Assembly (NCBI GenBank): GCA_024704765.1
Contig: JAKMXF010000301.1
Span: 1-64,000, forward strand
Length of the DNA stretch: 64,000 nt
Reading direction: 5' to 3'
Origin: Oopsacas minuta
Taxonomy: Eukaryota > Porifera > Hexactinellida > Lyssacinosida > Leucopsacidae
Shown: piece by piece, positions 1 through 11,239 of the stretch
Layout of the letters: the number at the start of each line of letters is the position of its first letter
How positions within the stretch are numbered: the first letter of the stretch is position 1
Position numbers and translations under genes: made by a program
The notes under the pieces: generated by a model
Database searches by the model: none
The model's input: the letters and a program-made list of their open reading frames with translations, nothing else
What the model was told of the DNA's origin: nothing

Positions 1-276
1 TTAACTTGAGTCCTGGGCTAAAATGATTTCTAGAAGGGCTAGAGTCACGATCTCGGTCCACATAGGGGATTTTGAGGACGGCGAGTTCAATGGCGCCATT
101 TTCAACAGCACCTAGGGTCATCTTAAAGGTCAAAAGGTCATATTTCAAGGTAAAATGGGTGAATTTTGGTAACTTTTGCCCGTTTTTTCTGTCTAACTAA
201 TAAAGGTGAGAGATGGCTGATTGTAATGAGTCGCACTAGTGTATAGCAGCACAAATTTGATATTTATTGTCATATA

Positions 277-462
277 CAGTAGAACTCGGTTAGCACGTAT
301 CCTGGATAAGACGTACTTCGGCTTAGTACGTTCTAAATTTTATGAACCAAAATTCACTATTACATAGGATTCTATGTAAATACACCTCGGTTAGTACATA
401 CACTCGGATAGTACTTACTTTTTTAGACTTCCCGAGGGGTACGTCTTATCCGAGTTCTACTG
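277..462. mobile_element. Short TA-flanked MITE, pogo/Tigger-like ends
   Basis: Inverted ends start with cagtagaactcgg at the left and read cagtagaactcggataag on the opposite strand at the right. A TA dinucleotide lies immediately outside each end (275-276 and 463-464). The 186-bp body has no coding potential. The ends match elements at 11240 and 11881, so this is a dispersed non-autonomous family. Assignment to pogo/Tigger rests on the CAGT start and TA target only. Confidence 0.7.
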
Positions 463-505
463 TAGTGAATTACATTATATGCATATCACAACACTATGTC
501 TATCG

Positions 506-826
506 TTAGTTAGAGAGCTTGTCTTGCCTCCTGAGGCATCCCAAAGACTTTTCTTTGTCACTTACATTGAGGACATGAGCTTTCAATAGAATCTTAGCTA
601 AAGTAGTACATGCAGCCTTATTACCTGATAAAGGTGCATCTACAAAGGATAATAGCTCAGCAAAATGAAAGCGGCAAGACATTTTAGTCTGGCCATGCGA
701 ATTATAGACATTGTGTACAAAAAAGACGGTTGACATAGTCGGCACACTCAGTCCATCTCTATTCAAATTATCTAGGAACTCAGATGACACCTCGTTACCA
801 TCTTCATCACCAATGATCTCCTCCAT
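506..826 (-). pseudogene. C-terminal fragment of a transposon-like protein
   Basis: This is an open frame of 106 codons, and the frame stays open a little further upstream (towards 850) without a clear start. It has a composed, protein-like sequence with motifs such as GLSVPTMST, LLSFVDAPL and LGCLRRQDKLS. I have the impression of the C-terminal part of a repetitive transposase-like family in invertebrates, but cannot name the superfamily. It lies 0.6 kb beyond the KRBA2-like integrase on the same strand and could be part of the same element or an independent remnant. No inverted repeats linking the two were found. Confidence 0.35.
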
Positions 827-1403
827 ACTAGAGCTATCACCATAAAGGATATGACCTTTAGGTAAGGCGTCCCATCATAGTTTCCTCTACAACCAAAACA
901 GCTGCAACGACGTGGCATATTGTCACAAAAGCTGAAAACAAAACAAAGATCCTGTTAGATCACCAGCTGGAAAGGTTCAATCAAAATATCAGAGTATCAA
1001 TCCAAGTAAAATATGTTGAAAAAGTCTTGACATATGACACATTATCATGCATAATCAATATCAATAAACATGCAAACATATTTGCAACAAGAAAAATAAA
1101 ACATTACCACGCAGCCACTGCACAAAACATGCAAATATCCCAAAACATAAGGAAATGTGGTTGAAAACAGGAAGTTCATATCTGCCTAAGGTCAAAGGGA
1201 AATGTGGCCAATACTCTTATTTTAAGCTTCCTGGTTGTGTCTGGCCCCCAACCACAGGTTAAATATAGGTTCTAATGCTTTTCAATTTTTTAATTGGAGC
1301 CTCTCAGACTCAAGTTAAAAACCCCGAGATCGCGACGTTCCAGTCCTTCTCTAAAGGAGTCTATGATTTCATACGATATTGATAAGTAACTCACTTGTCA
1401 TTA

Positions 1404-3512
1404 CTATCTGTTCTCGCATGCGGTAGAGTGGCTGTGACACCTTGAGTTGCACTTAACCTGCTTCTGTTTGCAAGGGCAATTCATATTCCGGCATGCTTTC
1501 GTACATTGGCATGAGACGCGCGATGTAACCCCTGCCTCTATCCTAGCAGCCGTGCTGACGGACACCTGTGTATCAGGAACATCGTCAGGGTTGAGAAGCT
1601 TGTCAGTCCCGCAGGGTGTTAGGTCTTTGTTGGTGAATGCTGTGCTGATTGTCCCCTGTGCAGTCCCTATCTTGAAAGCCCCCCCACCCGAGTACACATC
1701 CATAACGGTGCCAATGAGACTACGGGGACCAATGCTAGCCCTGTCAGCGTACGGAATGGATATCCTCACATTATCCCCCTTCTCAATAGTCTTGCGACGT
1801 TTCTTGCTAGACTGTATCATGTCAGCTCCTTGCTTTCCGAGTGCTCCCCAGCATCCTTGACGGATCTTCGCAGTATCCTGCGCTTTCCTGCAGTACTCAT
1901 CGCGTGCACAGAAGTACTGTACTGGAGTCTTACCGTACGCCTCTACTCGGTCCAGGCAGTCAGCATGAAATGGATCCAGTTTACAATAGCTGCAACTCAC
2001 AGTACAGTTGCCATCACCTCTTCTACAGGCTGGACAGAGAGGATGGTCAGTGAAGTAGATGTCAGGTGCGGAGGGGATAGGAAATGACGGTGGTAGAGGT
2101 GAGAAGGATGGATCAGAGGGTATCGGCTCGGACTGGCCGGAGGTAATGTTAATATAAGGTGCAACATATGTTCCGATCAGCGGGGGTACAGTAAGGTTGT
2201 AGGAATCGTCATCCAGATCGTCGGCAAACACAGATGAAGTAGGCCTTAGGGTCGTCAAGAGATCGTCCGTATCAGTGTCGTCTGCTGGCGTGTCCTCCTG
2301 CTCCTGGGAGGGAGTGCAAGATGGGTAGGTACTGATATCGTGGGAAGAGCAAGGCTGTGGTAGAGCTGTATCAGTGAGTGTGGCGCTCCCTGCAATATCT
2401 ATTTCATCAGCAGGTTCCTGTAGGGAAAGAGAGGTTAATGACATAGGGCTGGGTGGTGGTGGTGGATGCGGAGTATGAGCATACTCGGTAACCTGTCTGG
2501 TAGCTAGCGCCTGTTCCAGCTGGTCCTCATCATCAAGGGTGTTAAGTACCTCGCTTGGCAGTAGCATATCCACACTGAGATCAGGTGGCGTTCTCCCAAG
2601 GTGTACAGAGAAGGGTGTCGCCTTAATACCCGAGTGGTATGCGTTATTCTTACTATACTGAACAAATGGTAACTCACTTACCCACTGATTGCTCGCTTTA
2701 CCCGCATCCTTGAGACGTGCGAATAATTGCTTCTTGAAATCATCATTAGCTCGCTCCACACTTCCCTGGTCCTGTGAGTGTCTTGGCCTCCCCCGCACAA
2801 GGTGTGTTCTTGTCCAGAGTCTGCGCAGGGCAGTGAATAGATGGTCGTTAACGAACTCTCTCCCATTATCCGTGTGCAAGATGTGTGGCGGGCCATGCTC
2901 ACAGAAGATCAGCACCAGATGTTCAGCCACCTCTTCCGCTTGCGTGGACTTGAGAGCCCTCAGGACGACAAATTTGCTGAAGCAGTCCTGATAGTTGAGG
3001 ATGTAGCAATATTCCTTGTCTGAGCATGTCTGCATATCCACAAGGTCAGCCTGCCCACGCAGCCCAACATTACCAGGTATGATAGGTCTGTGGATGACTT
3101 TCAGTGTAGATTTCCTGCCCTTGTTGGCTTGGCAAATGGCGCAAAGGCGTACGAAGAGGGTAATCACATCAATAAGCACGTGATAGTTGTGGCTCTCGAA
3201 ATACTCGTGCATCTTGTCTCGTCCCCCATGACTGAGCGCCTGATGTGCGGCCACTAACGTATCCCACAGGTCTTCCTTAGCCACTACACGTAACTTGCTT
3301 CGTGTAATACCCCGGTACTCACGTTCTTTCAGGTATAGGACCTTTGCACCCTCAAACTCCTCCACAGAATAGCGCAACTTGGTCCTGCCCCAATTGCGAT
3401 CGTTTGTATTGCAATTATCTTCTCTGCAACCCTTTATAATCCTATTTCTCTCTCTCTCTCCACAACTGTAAAAACAGGTTTTTTTCAAAACCGCCTCAAT
3501 CAACTGCCCCAT
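1404..3512 (-). CDS. KRBA2-like retroviral-type integrase with PHD-like and CXC tail
   Basis: This is a 702-residue uninterrupted frame. An H2C2 zinc-binding region (H90, H95, C124, C127) is followed by an rve-type integrase core with D156 (QADLVDM), D215 (HTDNGREF) and E253 (GSVERAND); 37 residues separate the last two. A proline/serine/acid-rich linker follows, then a cysteine-rich PHD-like segment around residues 500-550 (CPACRRGDGNC...), and finally a CXC/tesmin-like cluster at about 665-702. This order is typical of proteins annotated as KRAB-A domain-containing protein 2, derived from Gypsy-type integrases. Such genes are repetitive in many invertebrates and likely act as a DNA transposase. 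The frame is intact and codon use is GC-richer than the flanks, suggesting a young copy. No terminal inverted repeats were recognised, so element borders are open. Confidence 0.85.
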   Translation of the reverse strand: MGQLIEAVLKKTCFYSCGERERNRIIKGCREDNCNTNDRNWGRTKLRYSVEEFEGAKVLYLKEREYRGITRSKLRVVAKEDLWDTLVAAHQALSHGGRDKMHEYFESHNYHVLIDVITLFVRLCAICQANKGRKSTLKVIHRPIIPGNVGLRGQADLVDMQTCSDKEYCYILNYQDCFSKFVVLRALKSTQAEEVAEHLVLIFCEHGPPHILHTDNGREFVNDHLFTALRRLWTRTHLVRGRPRHSQDQGSVERANDDFKKQLFARLKDAGKASNQWVSELPFVQYSKNNAYHSGIKATPFSVHLGRTPPDLSVDMLLPSEVLNTLDDEDQLEQALATRQVTEYAHTPHPPPPPSPMSLTSLSLQEPADEIDIAGSATLTDTALPQPCSSHDISTYPSCTPSQEQEDTPADDTDTDDLLTTLRPTSSVFADDLDDDSYNLTVPPLIGTYVAPYINITSGQSEPIPSDPSFSPLPPSFPIPSAPDIYFTDHPLCPACRRGDGNCTVSCSYCKLDPFHADCLDRVEAYGKTPVQYFCARDEYCRKAQDTAKIRQGCWGALGKQGADMIQSSKKRRKTIEKGDNVRISIPYADRASIGPRSLIGTVMDVYSGGGAFKIGTAQGTISTAFTNKDLTPCGTDKLLNPDDVPDTQVSVSTAARIEAGVTSRVSCQCTKACRNMNCPCKQKQVKCNSRCHSHSTACENR

Positions 3513-3576
3513 TCAACTGGTCAACTAACCATACATTTTATTCATTTTGCGGTTTATAATGGTTTTTCTTTGTAAT

Positions 3577-4138
3577 CTAAATATGATTTAATTCCAATAT
3601 GGGTTCATAATGGTTTACCGCATGTTGTATATAATATGATCCAGCATCATTCGCTGGAGGACTACTCATTATTTCCATTAAACTAGTGCCTTTCCCAGAA
3701 TACACCATCCAACTATTTTTCATCTCTGTAGTACTTACCCAAATATCTGTGTTAAACAATAGAGCTATAGAAAATAATTCGATGTCTCCACCCCACGTTT
3801 TGTCCATATTCATATTCGACTTACTAATGTACTCTTTTGTGCTTCGATATGTAAGAGGAAATTTATTCTGTATAAACTTTAAACATATTTGACTTAGTTT
3901 CCCCACTATACTTTCTGTTATTATTTTTCGAATCATAGCGCTATGACTTGTGCTTCCTGTAACTATATATGAGAGACTTGAGAATAAACAATTCCCATCC
4001 CCGGGAATATGGAAAGTTAATGATGGTTCTAGCTCATTTAAATTGATCGCTTCCTTATTACAGCTATTCGTGCAATTTATCTTACATAATACAGGATTTG
4101 TTAAAGGTAATCCTAAAATATTACAAAGATTACCCTGA
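3577..4138 (-). pseudogene. OTU-like cysteine protease domain of a MULE element
   Basis: Reading the minus strand from about 4138, a frame without its own start contains the OTU catalytic motif GDGNCLFSSLS (near 4010), with Asp and Cys in place. It continues through a WGGDIELFSIALLFNTDIWV-type core to a terminal NHYEPI that carries the catalytic His. OTU domains cleave ubiquitin in cellular proteins. The domain lies directly downstream of a MULE transposase on the same strand, so it was probably translated as part of, or next to, that protein. A stop codon just upstream of the domain (TAA at about 4150) and frame changes further up show that the copy is broken. The three catalytic residues are nevertheless preserved. 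Confidence 0.8.
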
Positions 4139-4211
4139 CCAAGGAATTACATTTGCTTGAAGGGAGGTAATATAACATCGATCGTACCCAGTGCTACTAT
4201 ATCCAAGTCTG

Positions 4212-7200
4212 TTATAATCTCAATATTTTTAGCTGGGGTATTGGTTCTTCCAAAACTTCTAACGTAGCTTTTTTGGTACATCTGATTGATTTATGTTTAT
4301 TCAAAGGATTAGGTAGATGTTTTGTTTTTGCTAAATTAGAATCCTTCAATTTTTCAAATACTTTGTCCACTGTACATATTTTTGGATGAATGTAGCTATT
4401 TTTGTTTCTCTTCCTTTTCCCCAAATTTCTCTAGATTCCTCCTCCTTAGTAGCCTCTCGCAATTTTCCTTTACTTTGAATACTTTGTGACCCAATGGTTG
4501 AAATGCGAATTCAAATGAAGCCAATCTATCTCGTATGTATGTAAAAAGGCAGCGCATAAAATCACCAACTCTGATATTATTTTGGGATTTAAATATGCAG
4601 TGTTTGACTATTTTAAACCAATTCTCGACTTCTGCATTGCTATCAGTTGAAATAGCATTTATGTTTACTTTACTTAGAATGATCCCACTCCAAAGAGGAA
4701 GCAATGGCATGTAATAAGTCAAAATATATTCGAGGATTTCAGGGCAATAACACCCATTTTGATTTGGTACCAGTTGTTTTCGCTCTGGAAATTTTACAAT
4801 TGCGTTAGAGTAACATTCTTCGAAGTATCTTCCAAAGGGAGACGTTTTTCTATACGTATTACCTTCAGCATTTTCAGGGTAATCATCTATATAAAAGTTT
4901 TCTGAACACTTGCTTTCGAAATTTCCCTTTACTAATTTTTCCAAATCTACTAAACTCTTAATAACTTGAGGTAACCTCAATTCAGTAGTCAGCAAAATAC
5001 ACAATGATTCGAAAACGAGGCTTATTTCTTCAATATTGCTACTTTTCACCATAGTACCGAATGAATGCAATACTAACCGTTTTACCTTTTTGTCTAATTT
5101 ATTAATTCTATCTAATCTACAGCTAATTCGATGCAATATATGTGCCGAACAGAGATGCAAAACAGTTGGAATGTCTGATTTAGTAGTAGTTTTGTTGTTT
5201 ACAATTTCCCAACATTGAGCTAAATATAATGACATACTCAGTCTATTAAATGCCAAACATGTGCTATGCATTATCGCCCAACTATGGTCCATCTCAATAT
5301 GTTCAATTTTCAAATCCTTATGTAGAACTGCCTTACAAGTTAGTACCCATTTATTTAAAAAATGAGTTATCTCTGCCGTGCCATGGTCACTACTGATCAT
5401 TTCTGCAACAGGGACAGGGCTAGTACAGTATACAGGATGTTGCAATGTAAGAGCGTAATAGTAAATGGGTTTTTCACAAGTTGGTGGCTTTTTGATAAGG
5501 GAGCCAGTTGCATCGATATTTAGAACGATGTTGTTATGTTTGAAAGTTTAAATATTTCAATCTGTTTTTTTGTAAATAAATGAATTAGAAATGGGTCTTG
5601 TACTATATATTGTATGTAACCAGGTATTTGATCGTCTGGTAATACAGAACGGAAATGGTTCTGAGTTTCCACAATGTCTACTGCATCATCGTTGGAAAAT
5701 CTTTCCAATGACTTAACATCCGATTTAATTCTCCTTAATGTTTCTTGTGAGATTAGATTAGTGAAATTGCCTCTCTTGAATGCCTCTATATCTTTCTCAT
5801 TTCTAAATTGTTGGTGGAATATATTACTTACTGAGTTGTGAATCAATTTTGCACCTAATTCTTTCCTATTGTCAGACCTAACGTGACGTGCATGAATAGT
5901 TTTCCCATCTTGGTGTGCGAATGAAATACTACTTTCTGATTTGAAGTTCACAATTATATCATCACTAACTGATGCAGGATCATTCGTAATTGAAAAGGTA
6001 ACAAAAATGCAGTTAGGAAATTTACACACAGCAGTAGCCTGAAAGAATGGAGATTTCAAGTTATTACTATCATTTTTCTTAAACCAGTGGTGTTTAAACT
6101 TCAGTACACAAATCGGATTGATTTCAGTAAACCTTTCAGCTATGATATCAGTCCAACCTTTATTTATACGATGTGTATTATTCTCATCTATATAACTAAT
6201 AACGTGCCAAACGTCCTTTTCTAGATAAAATTCCCCTTCGTAATTGCTGTTTTCAGAAGTTTGTGTAGAAGTTGGAAAATCTGTGTGATCATCAGTATTG
6301 TATTCCATTTCCTTAGTTGTATCCAATACTTCTGAAATTTGATTTTGCGTATTTTTTTCTGACATGCTAATGCTATTGGTATAAATGAAATTCAATACTT
6401 CAATACCATTTTCTTTAAAGTCACTTTTTACCTTATCTACCCAATGAACAAAATCTGTTATCATTCCAACACTTAATAATAAATAATTTTTGTCGAATAA
6501 ATTATTTACTAACCTATAATTTAGGTCATTAAGCTCTGGTGTGGACATTAACCATAAACGAAGTAATGTGCCTTCTTCAATGAGCTTGTCAGAGAACAAA
6601 TTCCCGAATGACTCTTCAAATACTTTGGAACCTTCAAATTGACAAATTTCAAAATATTGCAAGAAGCCAGAAATAACTTTAGGTGCAGTATGATTATAAT
6701 AGCTAAAGCCATCTAGCCACAACTTTGATTCATAGTTAATCAATGAATGAAACAACCGCTCCCCAAGGCTATTCTGATAGTCAATGGGTCCAGTTGAGTA
6801 CTTGTTTTTTAGTTTGTCATATATTTCTAAATCCGAGGAAACGGAAGAACAAACGAGTAAGACGTTATCACAATCTAATATTTCTAATTCAATTGTTGAC
6901 AAATTTAATTGACTGACTGGTAATTTGGTGATCGATTCATTTTCTTGTAGTTTATCACAAATATCTCTCAGTATTGTTGTTGTTATTATGGAAATTCTCT
7001 TTTCAACTGAAAGTATATCTAATCTAACACATACCTGAAACCTGCTTATAGACGTGTTGAGTTCGTGTTGCTTCATTTTGTTGTGAATATCATGCGAATT
7101 ATTCTTCCATTTCAGGTATATGTTCTTCCTGAAACTGGTTCTGTTTCTTCCATTTCAGGTATATGTTCTTCCTGAAACTGGTTCTGTTTCTTCCAAAAAT

Positions 7201-7503
7201 ATATTTGGATATATCGCCCCAAACAGAATCAGCCACAGCATTGCTTGCTGTTAAAACGTCAGGAGATATGTCTCTGTCTTTACAAAAGGTGAGGAACAAT
7301 ACCAGATCATTTGGTAAAGCTATTGAGTAAAAGAAATATAATATTTTTTGAATAATCAATAAATGACAATGAAAATAAGTAGCTACCTTTTTCCATTGAC
7401 TCTTCTTTATCTGTTGAGCAGTAATAATTTGAAAAGATGTATGTTGTTTCAGTGAAGCAGAATAAAATTTTTGATATTTATGAATTGTGAGGGTTAAATA
7501 CAA
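4212..7503 (-). pseudogene. MULE (Mutator-like) DDE transposase, broken
   Basis: Three long frames on the minus strand align end to end as one protein: 7503-7099, 7076-5520 and about 5550-4396, with a further frame to 4212. The catalytic elements are visible: first Asp in LNIDATGSL (codon at 5514-5512), second Asp in EMDHSWAIMH, the CSAH zinc-like pair, and the final Glu in NAEVENWFK. This is the MULE/NOF-Phantom type of DDE core. Frame breaks lie at 7104-7189 (a 43-bp duplication), near 5540, and near 4400. The OTU domain follows at 4138-3577. No terminal repeats were recognised around 3540 or 7505-7570. Assignment to MULE is confident; subgroup is inference. Confidence 0.8.
7104..7189. repeat. 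43-bp exact tandem duplication
   Basis: Two identical 43-bp units (7104-7146 and 7147-7189), both starting cttccatttcagg, lie inside the MULE transposase frame. Because 43 is not a multiple of three, the duplication shifts the frame. With one unit the upstream frame would run into the codons that begin the next long frame at 7076. Confidence 0.95.
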
Positions 7504-7504
7504 A

Positions 7505-9050
7505 CAAAATTGGCACAGGGAATGTTGGTAACACCTAAATCTAACTAGTTTGGGGTGTTAGAAATATGCTGTGACATAAACACACAATTCAAACAATTGT
7601 ATTAAGTTACATAAGGGAAGACATCTCTTGAGTGTGTATCTTACACTCACGACACAGGAAAGTCAACAAAATTATGCAAAATTTTGCCATAACAAACGTC
7701 CAATGTTCTGAAACATGTTCAGATAGTTGAAATTTTGATTTCGAAAAACATGTGAAAAAAAATAATTTTTTTGTAATGCTCAAAAAAAAATGTAAAAAAA
7801 AATTCGAAAATTCAAAATCTTTTTTAATATTCATAAACGTCCCTATGCCTTCTACTTGGTCTCCAATTTTTATCCAAATCCAACAACGAGAAGTGCATCA
7901 AATTTACAACTGAAGTGTGCTCAATAAAATCTTGCGCTAACTTCACACTCGTAATAAACTATCAAAGTACCATTTTATATGGTCGCAGTTAGATGTTAAC
8001 AAAAAGTATTGTAATTCGCTAGAAATACGTAGAAATAAATCTTCATACGTAGATACGTAGATAGCAGTCAAATTTACGTAGTCTACGTAAATTTCTTAGA
8101 CTTGGCAGCACTGAGCCAGGCTCTTAGGTTCATACACCTAAACTGTATATTTCCTATTACGATGTGGACGTCTCAGCAGAATTTTACTACGCCTAGAAAT
8201 ATATTTTACCTGAATTTCAGGCACTTCTAGGTACGCCGCAAACAGCCTGGATAATACCCTGATGGGGAAAAATGTAGTTTTGCCAGTTTCTGCTGTAAAT
8301 CGATTAAATTAAGCGCAACCTTACAGCTTGTTTGTTTTTTGATCTATTTTATCAATAATATATAACGCAGGATTTGGGATCGGTACCCCAGGGAGGAATG
8401 GTGACTGAAGTTAGGACGAGGCTATAAAAGCTTAAGAACCACCACTGAATTATACCATATCGCTATATGCTATAAGACCACAAAATCTCCAGGTTACGAA
8501 AGATGACATACAGTATTACTTCAGTTATACAAACACGTGTACTAACAAAAGCATTTCACAGAGACATGCTATCTACGGCTATATAGGGGTTACGATATAA
8601 AGTACAGTGTATGTTGAATTTAAGTTATCCATATTTAAAACCTGGTCCTAAGTAAATTTCTTAAGGCCGAATTAATGAGTGAGCTTAAGCTAACTTAATA
8701 TGAATTACAAAAATACGGTCCATTTATTTGGAGAAACAAAAAACATAATATAAGACACAAAATGACGAGCCAAAAGCTTTGTACTAAGTAAATACTTTGT
8801 TTCGAATATAAATGAAAACAAATTTACAGAATAATAAATTGGTCAGTACTGAAAGGTAACAAACTGAAGGAGCTAACAATTCTGGATTAACAAGTTGAAT
8901 ATCCAAAGAACAACCAGAAAGTAAATGAGAAAATAAGAGAATTGGATAATTTAGAGGATTTGCAAATCTGACTGATATTCTACTGTATCAATTAATGGTA
9001 AGCAGTTGAGTCCTAGTTGATCATGCTTATGCCCTACTGAAATATTAAAG
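7505..9050. other. Non-coding AT-rich interval
   Basis: No supported gene. Noted: a poly-A/T-rich stretch around 7740-7830, and a run of related acgtagata motifs around 8025-8095 that looks like local tandem degeneration. The last few hundred bases are the likely upstream region of the bZIP gene. Confidence 0.5.
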
Positions 9051-9058
9051 TATAAATA
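9051..9058 (+). promoter_or_regulatory. TATA-box-like element of the bZIP gene
   Basis: The sequence tataaata lies about 100 bp before the first in-frame ATG (9154) of the bZIP gene. Transcription would then start about 25-30 bp downstream, leaving a short 5' leader. This is a sequence match only. Confidence 0.4.
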
Positions 9059-9153
9059 CTGCTTCTAAAGTGTATTATTTAGCGAGAGCTGAGCTTTTAT
9101 TCAATATTGTGATCAATTTTTATAACGCTTTAATTAACAACCAAAAATTAAAT

Positions 9154-10147
9154 ATGGTACATGTCCCTTGCTATCCAGGCGATTACCAGCGAATGAATAA
9201 CGAGAACATGTTCTACTCTCAAAATATGCATCAATTTCTTTCAGATCAGTTCAATTGTGCTCCTTATCTCCCACCTCATGCGCTAGCACAAAGACCATAC
9301 AATCCTACCAACCACAATAATATTCCACCTCATAACTATGTTCACGAACCTCAATACATGCCACCCTGTACACCGATGAGTCAGCTTCCTTTCTACAATG
9401 AACAACCTGTTTCTCCTCAAGATATATCTGCTTTCCAAACTCCACCCCAGAAAATATGCTACTATGCAGATTCAAACGATGGGTACACTCCGAATCTACC
9501 CAACTATTTGAACAGTTATGTGCAAACAAGCCAATTCACAAGCGAATCAACTGAGAGTGAGGTAATTACTGCTTTTAATAACTAAGCCTAACAATTTGTA
9601 GTAAAAACACAAATAAAGAAATGTAAATAATAGATTTGCAAATTTAAATAATGTTATTTTTAGGAAATGAGCAAAGAAGGTGTGAAAAATCTAATGAGTA
9701 AACAGATAATAGCAATATTGGAACAACAGGGTCCAACAGCTAATGGAAAGAGGAAAAGAATAAAAGTAAGGAATTTTCTAATTATATGCTAATTATGCAT
9801 GTATCGTTCATTTATTGCTTGTAATTAAAATAATCAATTCTTTAGAGAGGAACCCTTACTGAATCGCAAAAAGTATATTTGAGAAGAGAGAGGAATCGTG
9901 TCGCAGCCACAAAGTACAGAGAAAAGAGAAGGCAACAAAGCAGCGTCAATAAACTGGTAAGTAATTGAAATATTACTTCAACATTTCAATCGTTATTTTA
10001 ATTGATATATTTTTATAGAAATATGAGGAATATGATGAAAAAAATCTGGAAATTCGGATGGATATCGAACGATTGGAGCGACAAAAAGTGTACCTGCTTA
10101 GCGTAATAGAATCCCACTCCTGTATCAAAACCCCTCATATCACTTAG
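9154..10147 (+). CDS. Fos/ATF3-like bZIP transcription factor, four exons
   Basis: Exons 9154-9561, 9664-9765, 9846-9956 and 10019-10147 join in phase 0 through GT-AG introns of 102, 80 and 62 nt, giving a 249-residue protein. The N-terminal half is rich in Asn, Pro, Gln and Tyr, like an activation domain. Exon 3 carries the basic region ERNRVAATKYREKRR, which fits the bZIP signature Asn-x7-Arg. Exon 4 continues as the zipper and ends shortly after a His, as in Fos/ATF3 proteins. Zipper d positions are only partly Leu (Asn, Tyr, Ile, Leu, Leu by my alignment), which suggests obligate heterodimerisation. It should bind AP-1/CRE-type sites in the nucleus. The ATG at 9154 was chosen because the frame upstream to 9070 lacks an ATG. 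Confidence 0.85.
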
Positions 10148-10308
10148 TTAAACCCCAAAGATATTGCAAAATTACAGATCTCCCAATTAATTATTTTATT
10201 TGAATGTTTCTTTTTAATATCAATTTTTAACATCAATTTATTAATTTACTTATAGAATAATTAATAACAGTTCAATCAAGATTCTTACGTTTTAAGAAAT
10301 TAAATTTC

Positions 10309-10314
10309 AATAAA
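10309..10314 (+). promoter_or_regulatory. Poly(A) signal of the bZIP gene
   Basis: A canonical aataaa lies 162 bp after the stop codon at 10145-10147, in a T/A-rich 3' region. Confidence 0.5.
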
Positions 10315-10743
10315 GAATTAACTTACATTTACATTACATAACTCATAGTGTCTAACTGGATTTGCACAAATTCCTTTCCCAAGAAAGGCAATGATTAGAT
10401 CAATAAGGAATACGATGGAATAATAGAGAATATTGGAAAACTTTCATAGATCAAAGAATTTGAATTATCTTTGAAGTAGAACTTGAAATGCTTGTTGTAA
10501 AGGGGATACTTCAAAATATATTCGGACACTTCCGAGCACTTTACCGCTAACTATTGTGAGATAGCAAAACTGTAATCTATACCTTAGGATTACCAATAAA
10601 AATAGCAAAAATCCGCTCATTTAATTTATTGATGCTTTGGGCCATATCCAAAAAATAAAATCCTGTACATTGGCAGTGTTAGTTTAAATGAAATCCTTTT
10701 TCTTTGGTAGCAGCCATGAGGCATAGCTGCATCTCTTCTTCAG

Positions 10744-10887
10744 TTTTGTACTCCGGGAGCTTGAGGCAATAGAAACACGTGTTGACAGAAGGGAGACTTC
10801 CTTACCACACACGGTCTGGGATGGAGGTTGGCAAGTCCGCCTGGAGGGAGAGAAGATAACCCAGTCACAAATTGCACAAATGCCTAT
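10744..10887 (+). other. Possible isolated exon, unidentified
   Basis: A 144-bp stretch clearly richer in GC than its surroundings is bounded by a pyrimidine tract plus CAG (10741-10743) and a GTAAGA donor (10888). One plus-strand frame is open throughout and reads like conserved protein (for example [14 protein letters not shown] and [14 protein letters not shown]). I do not recognise the protein and found no convincing neighbouring exon. It could be a stray exon of a long gene, a captured gene fragment in a transposon, or chance. Confidence 0.25.
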
Positions 10888-11239
10888 GTAAGATGAACAC
10901 ATATGAGCTATATGCTATGGTTAAGTAAGAATATTTTGTTGATATGTTATTTACAATGAATAATCACTAATGTTATCGCGTTTCTTTCTAAATGTATATT
11001 TGCAAACAAATTGGATATGCAAATTTAGAACATTTCTATTTACGATCTCGTAATGGTATCTGTGTTAATGTCAGTTGTCTGTAAATACGTAATTAGTTCA
11101 TATGCGTAGCTTCTTCAGTTCAAACACTTCACTAAACGATTACAACGTTTTGCCCTTTTACAAATATGTAGGAGTCACTCAACTCAAATAAAATCATGAT
11201 TAGATTTAATAAAATTACTTTTGTACAGAACTAATAGTA

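Noticed and set aside
1447-3023. Open frames on the plus strand opposite the KRBA2-like integrase
   Set aside because: They are antisense mirrors of a well-supported GC-richer coding sequence and carry no known motif.
5520-5560. Programmed -1 frameshift in the OTU-MULE transposase
   Set aside because: The tttaaac run is there, but its phase relative to the incoming frame (ttt aaa c) does not fit the X XXY YYZ rule. A simple mutation is more likely.
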